This document shows, piece after piece, positions 46,207 through 53,747 of a DNA stretch of 64,000 nucleotides. Source of the stretch: Aliidiomarina minuta (lineage in GTDB: Bacteria; Pseudomonadota; Gammaproteobacteria; Enterobacterales; Alteromonadaceae); the NCBI RefSeq assembly GCF_003987145.1, contig NZ_PIPL01000002.1, positions 186,001 through 250,000 of the forward strand, read 5' to 3'. Made by a program: the position numbers and the translations under genes. Under the pieces are notes generated by a model that saw nothing but the letters and a program-made list of their open reading frames with translations, searched no databases and had not been told where the DNA came from. Within the stretch, counting starts at the first letter, position 1; every line of letters starts with the position of its first letter.

Positions 46207-46461
46207 ATGAGCATGCATCGAAAAACCATCACGCTGACTGAACAACAGGACGGGTGGGTGAAACGCCAGATTGAGAGCGGTCACTTTGGTAATGATAGCG
46301 AGTATATTCGCGACCTTATCCGGCGCGACCAGCAAGCCCAGGAACGTATTAGTATGCTTCGGAACGCCCTTGTCGAAGGTGAATCAAGCGGCGAATCTAA
46401 GCCTCTTAATATATCCGCTGTTAAGGCAGCGGGCCGTAAACGGATGAAGGCAGCCAGATAG
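46207..46461 (+). CDS. parD: ParD-family antitoxin
   Basis: 84 residues with an N-terminal ribbon-helix-helix (MHRKTITLTEQQDGWVKRQI, ESGHFGNDSEYIRDLIRRD) and an unstructured basic C-terminus for binding the toxin. Matches ParD/CC2985-type antitoxins of type II systems. Its stop overlaps the GTG start of the following toxin gene. The toxin is damaged at its C-terminus. Confidence 0.9.
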   Translation: MSMHRKTITLTEQQDGWVKRQIESGHFGNDSEYIRDLIRRDQQAQERISMLRNALVEGESSGESKPLNISAVKAAGRKRMKAAR

Positions 46462-46769
46462 TGAGCAAGCTGAGCGTCACGCCAAAAGCGGAATCAGACC
46501 TTATCGGAATTTGGGTATATACCTGCGAAGAATGGAATGTGGAACAGGCCGATAAATATCTGGAACAGCTGGAAGCAGGCATGACACAGCTAATGAATCA
46601 TCCGTCACTCGGCACCAACTATTCCCATGTTCTTCCGGGATATCGCAGATTGCAGGTAGAGCGGCACGTAGTATTTTATAAAGTGCTTGAAGCGGAAATT
46701 CTTATTGTTCGAGTGCTTCACGAGGACATGGTCTGTAGTGGTCAAGTAATATTGGCCACGGGTTTGTAG
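46461..46769 (+). CDS. parE: ParE-family toxin with IS-derived C-terminus
   Basis: 102 residues, GTG start. The RelE/ParE fold is present: LSVTPKAESDLIGIWVYTCE, LNHPSLGT region, LPGYRRLQVERHVVFYK, ILIVRVLHEDM. After HEDM the normal short end (usually D-x-P-R-H-L) is replaced by 12 residues read from the IS3 element B end (VCSGQVILATGL). Most of the fold is intact, so toxicity to gyrase is possible but unproven. Confidence 0.75.
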   Translation: MSKLSVTPKAESDLIGIWVYTCEEWNVEQADKYLEQLEAGMTQLMNHPSLGTNYSHVLPGYRRLQVERHVVFYKVLEAEILIVRVLHEDMVCSGQVILATGL

Positions 46770-47581
46770 TTATTCCAGTACCGTTTCTCCGACTCAGATG
46801 GTGTTAATCCACCGTTGTACGAGTGCGGTCTCAATCGACAGTAATAACCGAGAATATAATCGCTGATCCGTTGCTTAGCTTCCGTAAAACTTCGATAGCC
46901 AGTGGTTGGTACCCATTCCGTTTTTAAGCTTCTAAAGAAGCGTTCCATGGGGCTGTTGTCCCAACAATTTCCGCGACGACTCATGCTCTGTGTCATTCGA
47001 TAACGCCAGATTAATCGTCTGAATTTACGGCTGGTATAATGACAGCCTTGATCGCTGTGATACATCACGCCCTTTGGCTGTCCCCTGCGCTCAAACGCCA
47101 TCGTTAACGCCTGACGCGTTAAGTTACTGTCTGGTGAATGGCTCATTGCCCAGCCAACTGGTTGTCGCGCAAACAAGTCAATAACAACAGCTAGGTAAGC
47201 CCAGCGGCTGCCCGTCCAGATAAAGCTGACATCGCCGCACCACACTTGATTGGGCGCCGTCACTGCAAACTGACGGTCCAATAAGTTTGGAATAGCGGCA
47301 TGCTCTTGTGCCGCTTTCTTATAAGCATGCTTCGGTAGCTGGCAGCTAACCAGCTCTAGCTTCTTCATCAAGCGCCCAGCGCGATACCGTGTCAGCGTAA
47401 TGCTGTGCGTATCATCATTGGTAATCATGTCAGCGACCGTTCTGGCGCCGGCTGAGCCATTACTTAAACGGTGCGCTTTGCGCACCAGGCTGCGAAGCTT
47501 GATAGCCTCTGGCGAGATACGTTTATCTCGTCGCTGCCAGTATTTAAATGTGCTGCGGTGGACGTCCAGTACCTCGCACAA
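46742..47581 (-). CDS. IS3-family transposase OrfB (element B)
   Basis: About 280 residues of the DDE transposase. HTH_21 near YWQRRDKRISPEAIKLRSLV, catalytic core APNQVWCGDVSFIWTGSRWA (first D), GVMYHSDQGCHYTSRKFR (second D), WDNSPMERFFRSLKTEW (E). The annotated start codon is a TTG; in the natural element it is made by -1 frameshift from orfA, with the slip site TTAAAAAAGG in orfA still present. The orfA N-terminus is missing, so autonomous transposition is doubtful. Confidence 0.88.
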   Translation of the reverse strand: MCEVLDVHRSTFKYWQRRDKRISPEAIKLRSLVRKAHRLSNGSAGARTVADMITNDDTHSITLTRYRAGRLMKKLELVSCQLPKHAYKKAAQEHAAIPNLLDRQFAVTAPNQVWCGDVSFIWTGSRWAYLAVVIDLFARQPVGWAMSHSPDSNLTRQALTMAFERRGQPKGVMYHSDQGCHYTSRKFRRLIWRYRMTQSMSRRGNCWDNSPMERFFRSLKTEWVPTTGYRSFTEAKQRISDYILGYYCRLRPHSYNGGLTPSESEKRYWNNYKPVANIT

Positions 47582-47628
47582 ATCTTTTACCGAATACCGG
47601 CGGGTATTGCTCTGACTCAGTCTCTCGA

Positions 47629-47757
47629 TTAACGCGAGTGTTTCATGGAGTCCGACATCAACAGAGCTGAAGCCTTTTTTAATATATCCTTTTCTAACTC
47701 AAGGCGCTCAACACGCTTTTTAAGCTCGCGGATTTCCACCTGCTCTGGTGTCATCAT
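47629..47757 (-). pseudogene. IS3-family OrfA remnant (element B)
   Basis: Only 42 residues: MMTPEQVEIRELKKRVERLE then ELEKDILKKASALL, i.e. the C-terminal coiled coil. The DNA-binding HTH half, normally about 50 residues, is gone although the element's terminal repeat remains, so an internal deletion lies between the end and this gene. Confidence 0.75.
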
Positions 47758-47798
47758 AACAGCTCTAATCAGGTGGCCAAATTAACTATGCCACTACA

Positions 47799-47867
47799 GA
47801 TGAAGCTCTTAGAAAAAGTGGTTCATTGACAAAAAGTCAGTTGAAAGAGTTGGTTGAAGATAACTAG
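47799..47867 (+). pseudogene. C-terminal fragment of a thioredoxin gene
   Basis: 23 codons: DEALRKSGSLTKSQLKELVE and a stop. It matches the end of the chromosomal thioredoxin at 55936 (ELVRKSGSMTKSQLKELLR). Cut by IS element B at its left. Immediately followed by GTTAGGC (47867-47873), a perfect right-core attC motif, with GATAACTA just ahead, which suggests the fragment was the end of a former cassette. Confidence 0.7.
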
Positions 47868-47873
47868 TTAGGC

Positions 47874-48247
47874 CAAGAAGGGTGCATCCGAATTACAGAC
47901 ACACTTTGATTCTGATCTGGGGAAATCATTCTAATGGCGTCGCACTTATGCTCGATACAAACCAGTACTACTTTGGGGTAGTTAGTTGAATGCTTGAATA
48001 GGTCGAGAACCTTTTTGATGAGCGAGCCGAATCCCCAATCAAATGTTTATAGCGCACACGTATGCTTACCTGGTTAAAATAAGTCTTTTAATATCAATAG
48101 GATAATTGAGTGTGGCGAAGGATATCAGACACAGCGTGAAAGCAACACGAACATGCTCAGTTCTAATTCTTCGTTATTCCAATACTCTGATTCCATGTCT
48201 GGCCGAAACGAGGGTTTGAGAAAAAGAGTTCGCACACTATAAAAATC
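47874..48247. other. Non-coding stretch between integron core and R-M genes
   Basis: AT-rich, no convincing ORF, no complete attC. A weak hairpin (ACACT / AGTGT-type arms near 48232-48250) may end the methyltransferase transcript. I see nothing else to call. Confidence 0.5.
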
Positions 48248-49468
48248 TTATGTGTCACTCGACTTCAAAGCTTGTGGCCCTTTTCCAGTTCCAGGATGAT
48301 CAAGATGCTCTCCCAATAAATCATGATATTTTTCATGCACTGCCTTTACTGGTTGTTTTTTGTACGGAGCAGTATTCACTTTTGGTAGGAGTTTCAAAGG
48401 TTCTTTTTCAGTAATATTAAAAAATTGCCGCTTGATTTCTCTTCCCAGAATTTCTCCAATCAAACTCGGGACGGCATTACCTAACTGCCTTTGAACCTCG
48501 GTTCTACCGCCTAATATTTCATAATCGTCAGGAAATGTTTGAAAACGACAAAGCTCACGAGTGGATAGTCTGCGGTTCTTCCAATGGAAAGGGCCTATTG
48601 CGCTCCCCGGTTGAGCCTGTATCGTCCAAGATGGCTTATTCTTTGCGAGTTTTAAAAGAAAGCTCCAATATCGAGTACGCCAACCAAACAAAGGAAGCCC
48701 GTCTCCCCTGTTTGTGTGATGTAAATAGTTCTTTCCTTCAGGAATGCTTGGTAACAGATCAGCCCATTTCCCAGTTGCTGCAATATCTGCGTGATTTAAA
48801 GAATTTAGATCACCTATAGCATCCCAAGCAGTTCTCCAATTTTCCAAAGGAAATAAATCATTGTCGCAATCTTCTGGTTTTTTATGAGTTGGTATGGGAA
48901 ATTTAAACTCTGCCCCATCTCTTGAGCCAATTATAAAAACCCTTTCTCTGACCTGGGGTACTCCAAAGTCAGCTGCATTAATAACGCCTAAATTAAAGTT
49001 ATAGTTAGTACCTTCTTCTGAATTTATTTTGCTAATAATTCCTTTCAAAAGATCTATAGCTTCATCTTTTCCTTTATAAGTAATACCAAAGACATTTTCC
49101 ATTAAGAATGCTTTTGGCTTTAAGTCCCTTAAAACTCTCAAATAGGCGGTGAGCGTATCAGCCCTAGGGTCATCTAGTCTTTTGGTATCACCTTTTGACC
49201 AGTAAGCTGCTTTCGAAAATGGCTGGCAAGGAGGCCCGCCTATTAATAGGCTTGGCTCTTCATTCGAAAAACCACCTACTTCAACTATCTCGCTGCTAGG
49301 TACATCGTGAATGTCGCGATGAAGTGCATTCCATTGAGGCCTGTTGTGGTTAATAGTCTCACAAGCCCACTTGTTAAATTCAACGGCAACAGTTGTTTCA
49401 AATCCTGCTGCTTCGAGACCCAGATCAAGACCTCCTGCACCTGTATATAAGCTAATTGTCTTGAGCAT
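48248..49468 (-). CDS. DNA (cytosine-5) methyltransferase of a Type II R-M system
   Basis: 406 residues. Motif I LYTGAGGLDLGLEAAGFE, motif IV GGPPCQPFSKAAYWS (catalytic Cys), motif VI ENVFGITYK, motif VIII VRERVFIIGSRDG, motif X GNAVPSLIGEILGREI. All m5C motifs are in order. Start chosen at MLKTISLYTGAGG, because the 16-residue extension upstream overlaps the divergent regulator's promoter region. Divergent from the controller and nuclease genes, the classical C-protein layout. Specificity is not readable; the nuclease's family hint is SacI (GAGCTC). Confidence 0.9.
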   Translation of the reverse strand: MLKTISLYTGAGGLDLGLEAAGFETTVAVEFNKWACETINHNRPQWNALHRDIHDVPSSEIVEVGGFSNEEPSLLIGGPPCQPFSKAAYWSKGDTKRLDDPRADTLTAYLRVLRDLKPKAFLMENVFGITYKGKDEAIDLLKGIISKINSEEGTNYNFNLGVINAADFGVPQVRERVFIIGSRDGAEFKFPIPTHKKPEDCDNDLFPLENWRTAWDAIGDLNSLNHADIAATGKWADLLPSIPEGKNYLHHTNRGDGLPLFGWRTRYWSFLLKLAKNKPSWTIQAQPGSAIGPFHWKNRRLSTRELCRFQTFPDDYEILGGRTEVQRQLGNAVPSLIGEILGREIKRQFFNITEKEPLKLLPKVNTAPYKKQPVKAVHEKYHDLLGEHLDHPGTGKGPQALKSSDT

Positions 49469-49569
49469 ATTATCTATTTCATTTACCTTAGGAAGTTTTG
49501 TTACGGATGCTCGCAACTGCCGCGATCATAAACCTTTCCAACAGTACCAAGATTGTATTGAGAGTACAA

Positions 49570-49803
49570 GTGATTGAAGTAAAATTACGAGAACTGATGT
49601 CCGCCTACGGTAAAAAGAATGGCTGTAAGCTTACTTATCATGAGCTTGCGGAGCTTACTGGTTTGTCTAAGGCAACTTTGGAGGCTGTAGGCTCTAGACC
49701 GGATTACAACACTACTTTGGCTACGATAGACGCTCTTTGCTCATATTTTAATTGCGACATTCAAGATTTACTCGAATTCACGAATGAGTCTAAAGAACTA
49801 TAA
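49570..49803 (+). CDS. Small XRE-type controller protein of the R-M system
   Basis: 77 residues from GTG (alternatives: an ATG 9 codons later, or an upstream start giving 101). HTH: LTYHELAELTGLSKATLEAV then NTTLATIDALCSYFNCDIQD. Sits 17 nt before the nuclease gene and divergent from the methyltransferase, where C proteins time nuclease expression. Being co-directional with the nuclease fits this. No clear C-box was identified by eye. Confidence 0.75.
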   Translation: MIEVKLRELMSAYGKKNGCKLTYHELAELTGLSKATLEAVGSRPDYNTTLATIDALCSYFNCDIQDLLEFTNESKEL

Positions 49804-49820
49804 AAGGCCGATGTAAAGAC

Positions 49821-50930
49821 ATGACAATAAATATTGATCATTTACAAGCAAAAAAAATTCTTTTCAAAGAGTACCAAAATTCTCTTGATAACATTGAAGA
49901 CACTATATCCATTGAGTGGACTGGACGGATTGAACGACTAACGGAACTATGTCCATATCGAAAAAGCTCAACGTTTGTTGCGGCCCTAGGCACTGCAATG
50001 CTGGCAAAAACTATCGACCCTGGAGTAGATGTATATTGTTTGCTCGAGCGTGATGGGAGCGATACATCGTATTCTGCCCGATCACTTGCTGATAACGTAT
50101 GGGCTAAAAGCCGGGCTCTATTAGGCATAGATTTAGGGGCAAATGGAGCAAATCCACTAAACAATACACCTTTTATAGGAAAAGCAAGAATTGATGAAAT
50201 TCGAAATGTTCGAAATAAGAACGGATACGCATTTCTAATTGAATGCCTAAACTTACTCGCAACATATACAACTACAGACGATGCCAAATCTGCTTTGCGG
50301 GGCTTTATAAATGTAAGAAGAAATGATTTTCAGTCAGTATTTAGTGTAGGTGAAGAGGCGGGCGACTATCTGGTCCTCCCTACTTTAATTGATGCTGTAG
50401 AGGAACTCATGAAGCTAGGTAGCGAAGAAGGACGCATAGCTCAATCCGTTGCGTCGGGCTGTCTAGCCGTATTATTCGGAAGTGACAATATTGATGTAGG
50501 TCATGTAAACGATCCAGATAGAAATTTTCCGCTAGATATTGCTATTCATTCCCCTAGCGACTCAAATTCGATTAGAATTGCAGTCGAGGTTAAGGATAAG
50601 CCTGTGGGCTCAGCGGAAATATTATCGAGCATTGAGAAGGCTAAATCTCTTGATGTGGATAACGTTGTATTCCTTGCGGTAAGTAATCGTCAAGTCATTG
50701 ATCAGTATATTGAAGTTTATGAGCGAGCAAGAGATATGGGATGCAAGCTATCTGTCTATTTTAGCTGGGAGGAATTTATAAAATCCTGTATAACATTTTC
50801 AAGTGATAATGCCGTCTTAAATATGGCAAGCACATATCAAGCTATTGGAAACTACCTAACAGAACTTGGAGTGAGTCAGAATGCTGTATCTTTCTGGGAG
50901 GGTAAGGCAAGTAGTCAAAATAGCACATAA
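49821..50930 (+). CDS. Type II restriction endonuclease, possibly SacI family
   Basis: 369 residues. Toward the C-terminal half a PD-(D/E)xK-type core is visible: FPLDIAIHSPSDSN then RIAVEVKDKP (D ... E-V-K). N-terminal segments SARSLADNVWAKSRALLGID and NTPFIGKARIDEIRNVRNKN resemble, from memory, the SacI-type restriction enzyme family, which would predict cleavage at GAGCTC. Spaced 17 nt from the controller. Ends just before attC 10. Intact. Confidence 0.7.
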   Translation: MTINIDHLQAKKILFKEYQNSLDNIEDTISIEWTGRIERLTELCPYRKSSTFVAALGTAMLAKTIDPGVDVYCLLERDGSDTSYSARSLADNVWAKSRALLGIDLGANGANPLNNTPFIGKARIDEIRNVRNKNGYAFLIECLNLLATYTTTDDAKSALRGFINVRRNDFQSVFSVGEEAGDYLVLPTLIDAVEELMKLGSEEGRIAQSVASGCLAVLFGSDNIDVGHVNDPDRNFPLDIAIHSPSDSNSIRIAVEVKDKPVGSAEILSSIEKAKSLDVDNVVFLAVSNRQVIDQYIEVYERARDMGCKLSVYFSWEEFIKSCITFSSDNAVLNMASTYQAIGNYLTELGVSQNAVSFWEGKASSQNST

Positions 50931-50989
50931 CACCTATGAGCCTTCGTTCTGTCATTAGGCACTAGTTTTTATTGGCCGCCGCGTTAGCG
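50924..50989 (+). repeat. attC site 10
   Basis: Left core CATAACACC overlapping the nuclease stop, right core CGTTAGCGG, internal hairpin TTGGCCGC / GCGGCCAA. Nearly identical to attC 9. Confidence 0.82.
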
Positions 50990-51366
50990 GCCAATACCAA
51001 ATCCCTGAGCCAGTGAGCCTGCTTCGTCTGTCATCGTTGGCTGTTGGTGGCTTACAGCAAACACCTATTGAGGCTCTCTTAGTGCGGTGGTTAACCACTG
51101 CCAAACCGGGTTGCTCCTTGCAGGTTGGTCTGGGGCACTAGACATTCATCGGTTAACCGGTATCTGTCCTAGTCAAAAAGCGGGTTACAGTTTCGTCCCA
51201 GTTAGTTTCAGGTTCAGCACCGGTGTAAGCGCACTCGTTCAGAGTAGTGATGCACGCCAGCAGAATGGTTTATCAAAGCGACTAATTTTTTAGTGGATGT
51301 AGAAATCGGGTTTGAAGCGCTTTATATAAATTAAGTAGGGTTTAGGGAAAGCCGGCGGCGTTAAGT
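50990..51366. repeat. Long repeat copy 2 (non-coding cassette) ending in an attC half site
   Basis: Second copy of the 350-bp repeat (see 43325). After the shared part it runs through AT-rich DNA to a right core GCGTTAAGT (51360-51366). Contains GTGGTTAACCAC and CGGTTAACCG. A 68-codon ORF is not conserved as protein. Nothing else here. Confidence 0.7.
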
Positions 51367-51385
51367 GCCTCATATGGAGTGCTAG

Positions 51386-52144
51386 ATGATGGAGTATGAT
51401 TATGACGAAGACAATGAAAGGAAAAAGAGCCTCCTAATTCGTCTGGCTGATGGAAAGCCTGGATTGGCAGCGCGTTGGGGGCGATACGTTGGTATACGGC
51501 TCAGCAAGAACCTTGGTAGACGGTTAGCGCGTGGTAGGGTGCGTAGGGAAGCGAAAGAGAGTCAAAAAGCTCTTGTTGCCGCTCATGAGTCAGTGCTTTA
51601 TGCCTACCGGGGAGCAGAGAGACTTAAGTTAAAGCACTCAATGGCTGTTCACCGCGTATCGTTATTTTTTTTGACTGCCAACCGAGACATTGCTGCAATC
51701 AAGGTTGATCTTCTGACTGCCAAGGATTGGTGGTTACGAAAATTATTGGCCCGAAATGTTGCACTGATGATGTATGAGTTGGATTTAAGCAAAGTAGCGG
51801 GTAAGGAGTTTCGGGAGGCGATTAATTACTTCGGCCCATCCAAGTATCGTCGACAGCGATTAATGAAGGAGCTTGAGAACGTTAGGAAAATTCAAGCTGA
51901 GTTGCACGAAGAGTTTCGCGAGATACGGAATAAAACCATAGCGCATCGTGATGCCGATGCCATGCATCAATATCGCTTGATCCGGAATATTGACGAGGTC
52001 AAGGTTGTGACGCGGGCAGGAGCTTATTTCAATGCAGCTTCGCCTCTTATCTCTGAGCTGACTGAATTAACTCAGATCGCCGGCGATACAAGGCATCTGA
52101 TGAACCAGTACATAGGTAAGAAGATATTTAGGCAGAGACGCTAA
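51386..52144 (+). CDS. Cassette protein with HEPN-like RNKTIAH motif
   Basis: 252 residues, family not recognised. A strongly basic N-terminal part (GRRLARGRVRREAKES) suggests nucleic-acid contact, a hydrophobic helix region LLARNVALMMYELDL follows, then residues 181-187 R-N-K-T-I-A-H in EEFREIRNKTIAHRDA. This is the R-N-x4-H spacing, one longer than the canonical R-N-x3-H, but within the R-x4-6-H range of HEPN. GGAG 12 nt before the ATG. Confidence 0.6.
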   Translation: MMEYDYDEDNERKKSLLIRLADGKPGLAARWGRYVGIRLSKNLGRRLARGRVRREAKESQKALVAAHESVLYAYRGAERLKLKHSMAVHRVSLFFLTANRDIAAIKVDLLTAKDWWLRKLLARNVALMMYELDLSKVAGKEFREAINYFGPSKYRRQRLMKELENVRKIQAELHEEFREIRNKTIAHRDADAMHQYRLIRNIDEVKVVTRAGAYFNAASPLISELTELTQIAGDTRHLMNQYIGKKIFRQRR

Positions 52145-52218
52145 GTGCTTTCATTTTCGCCACAGTGAGCTAAGTAGATCCCTGCACTTCAAAGCTGCGC
52201 GTGTTGGCAGCGTTATGT
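52140..52218 (+). repeat. attC-like site 11 (degenerate)
   Basis: CGCTAAGTGC ... CTTCAAAGCTGCGCGTGTTG then GCAGCGTTATG. The right half matches the attC half next to IS110 copy 2 closely. The last cassette junction on this side. Confidence 0.6.
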
Positions 52219-52254
52219 TTCACGCATCCTTACCTTGCCAATCCCAAGACTCTA

Positions 52255-52286
52255 ACGTACATTCATAAGTACATTTTATTGTACGT
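52255..52286 (+). promoter_or_regulatory. Operator-like GTAC repeats ahead of antitoxin
   Basis: ACGTAC (52255-52260) and GTACGT (52281-52286) form an inverted pair, with a third GTAC (52269-52272) in between. They lie within 43 bp of the antitoxin start, as autorepression operators of Phd/YefM systems do. Confidence 0.45.
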
Positions 52287-52297
52287 AGGTGGTGGCC

Positions 52298-52579
52298 ATG
52301 ACAAGGGTTCGTGTTGACGAAGATATTCGACCTTTATCTGAATTCCGGGCCGGAGTTGCAAAGTTTGTGAAGCAGATTCAGGAGACGCGGCGACCTATGG
52401 TACTCACCCAGCGAGGCCGCGGGGTTGCAGTGCTGGTTGATGTTCAAGAGTATGAAAAGATGCAAGAGCGCCTGGAAGTGCTCGAAGAGGTGTACCGCGC
52501 TGAAGAGCAAATTGCTAATGGTGCAGGAATATTCCATGAAGATGCGAAATTGCGCATTTTGAGTAAGTTAACTCAATGA
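52298..52579 (+). CDS. Phd/YefM-family antitoxin
   Basis: 93 residues. N-terminal MTRVRVDEDIRPLSEFRAG, then RRPMVLTQRGRGVAVLVDVQ and EYEKMQERLEVLEEVYRAEE: the Phd/YefM DNA-binding fold followed by the toxin-neutralising tail. Start ATG; a GTG 3 codons earlier is possible. The toxin gene after it overlaps by ATGA but is truncated. Confidence 0.85.
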   Translation: MTRVRVDEDIRPLSEFRAGVAKFVKQIQETRRPMVLTQRGRGVAVLVDVQEYEKMQERLEVLEEVYRAEEQIANGAGIFHEDAKLRILSKLTQ

Positions 52580-52683
52580 AAATAGTGTGGTCCCCGCTTG
52601 CGTTAGAGCGAGTGGAAAGTATTGCGCAACACATTGCCGAAGATAAGCCGAGTGCGGCATCGGCTTGGGTTGATGAAACATAA
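52576..52683 (+). pseudogene. Truncated RelE/ParE-type toxin gene
   Basis: 35 residues: MKIVWSPLALERVESIAQHI then AEDKPSAASAWVDET, ending at TAA. This is the start of a ParE/RelE toxin (usually about 95 residues); the rest was replaced by the transporter gene at the island's right boundary. Its antitoxin is intact, leaving an orphan antitoxin. Confidence 0.8.
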
Positions 52684-53539
52684 AATGCCATACACACGCA
52701 TCATCGTGCTTACAATGCTAGCCATGATTGCTTTTGCCGCTAATTCGCTGCTTTGCCGGGCGGCGCTTATGCATACCAGCATTGACGCCGCTAGCTTTAC
52801 GACTATTCGGTTGCTTTCTGGTGCAGTGGTGCTTTGGTTAATTCTGAGGTTCAGGCAAGGCACAGCGGCCGGTGCAGGCAACTGGCTGTCGGCAATAGCC
52901 TTGTTTGTGTATGCGGCTGGCTTTTCTTTTGCCTATATAAGTCTGCCGGCGGCAACCGGGGCTTTGCTGCTTTTTGGTGCCGTACAAACGACCATGATTG
53001 GCTATGGTATGTGGGCGGGTGAACGTTTGCTTAAACTGCAACTGATTGGCCTTGCTGTGGCTTTTGGGGGGCTTGTTGGCTTATTGCTGCCGGGACTTTC
53101 GACACCGCCATTGTTGGGTTCGGTATTGATGCTGGCGGCCGGGGTTGCATGGGGTGTCTATTCCCTACGCGGGAAAGGGTCAGGTGATCCTACGCGGGTA
53201 ACCACGGGAAATTTTCTGCGTGCGGTTCCGATCACGCTAATCATGAGCCTGTTTATGTTGAACGGCGCATCGCTGGACATGGCTGGGTTCTGGTACGCCG
53301 TGGCGTCGGGTGCACTGGCTTCCGGGGTGGGGTACGCGATTTGGTACCGGGTTCTGCCTATGTTGAAGGCTACGAAGGCGGCTACTATTCAGCTGAGTGT
53401 TCCTGTGATTGCGGCTGTGGGCGGTATTATTATTCTGGGTGAACCAATAACTCTGCGCTTTGCATTGGCGTCTATCGCTATTCTCGGTGGCGTTGCGCTG
53501 GTTATCTGGCAAAAGCAACATACTGCCGACCGCCCGTAA
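52673..53539 (+). CDS. DMT superfamily (EamA) transporter
   Basis: About 288 residues with ten membrane segments in two EamA repeats (about 8-27, 35-52, 65-82, 88-108, 115-130, 140-157, 170-190, 205-222, 235-255, 262-280). RLLSGAVVLWLILRF and PVIAAVGGIIILGEPITLRF are the usual EamA signatures. Substrate unknown (metabolite or drug efflux). Start ATG at 52673 or 52685, inside the toxin fragment; no ribosome-binding site is clear, so the true start may have been lost at the junction. The 200 bp after it show no convincing gene. Confidence 0.8.
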   Translation: MKHKMPYTRIIVLTMLAMIAFAANSLLCRAALMHTSIDAASFTTIRLLSGAVVLWLILRFRQGTAAGAGNWLSAIALFVYAAGFSFAYISLPAATGALLLFGAVQTTMIGYGMWAGERLLKLQLIGLAVAFGGLVGLLLPGLSTPPLLGSVLMLAAGVAWGVYSLRGKGSGDPTRVTTGNFLRAVPITLIMSLFMLNGASLDMAGFWYAVASGALASGVGYAIWYRVLPMLKATKAATIQLSVPVIAAVGGIIILGEPITLRFALASIAILGGVALVIWQKQHTADRP

Positions 53540-53747
53540 GCGGCTCAGAGCATTGCGATGGATTGAGCCAGGACTCTGGTATCCTATGCTCGTTACTTCT
53601 GGAGTTGGTTGCCATTGCAGCTATATGTTTGTTTATTGGCGGTCTATTTGCGGTAGGTACTTTTCAGCAATGGTCAGTTCTGGGTAGAAAAAATGCCTGA
53701 CAATACGCAGCTCGTGTGTGCTTTGCGTTACGCACAAGGAGACTCTG

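Larger units (their letters stand above)
46734..47798 (-). mobile_element. IS3-family insertion sequence B (deleted orfA)
   Basis: Terminal repeats TGTAGTGG on the left and CCACTACA on the right, followed by similar AT-rich stretches ending TTGGCCAC. 1065 bp. No target duplication. On the left it interrupts parE, on the right a thioredoxin fragment: two unrelated genes, so DNA between was deleted. Confidence 0.85.

Noticed and set aside
53540..53747. Small ORFs between the DMT transporter and GNAT gene
   Set aside because: One hydrophobic frame ends at 53699 without a start codon, the other has no composition typical of coding; no ribosome-binding site.
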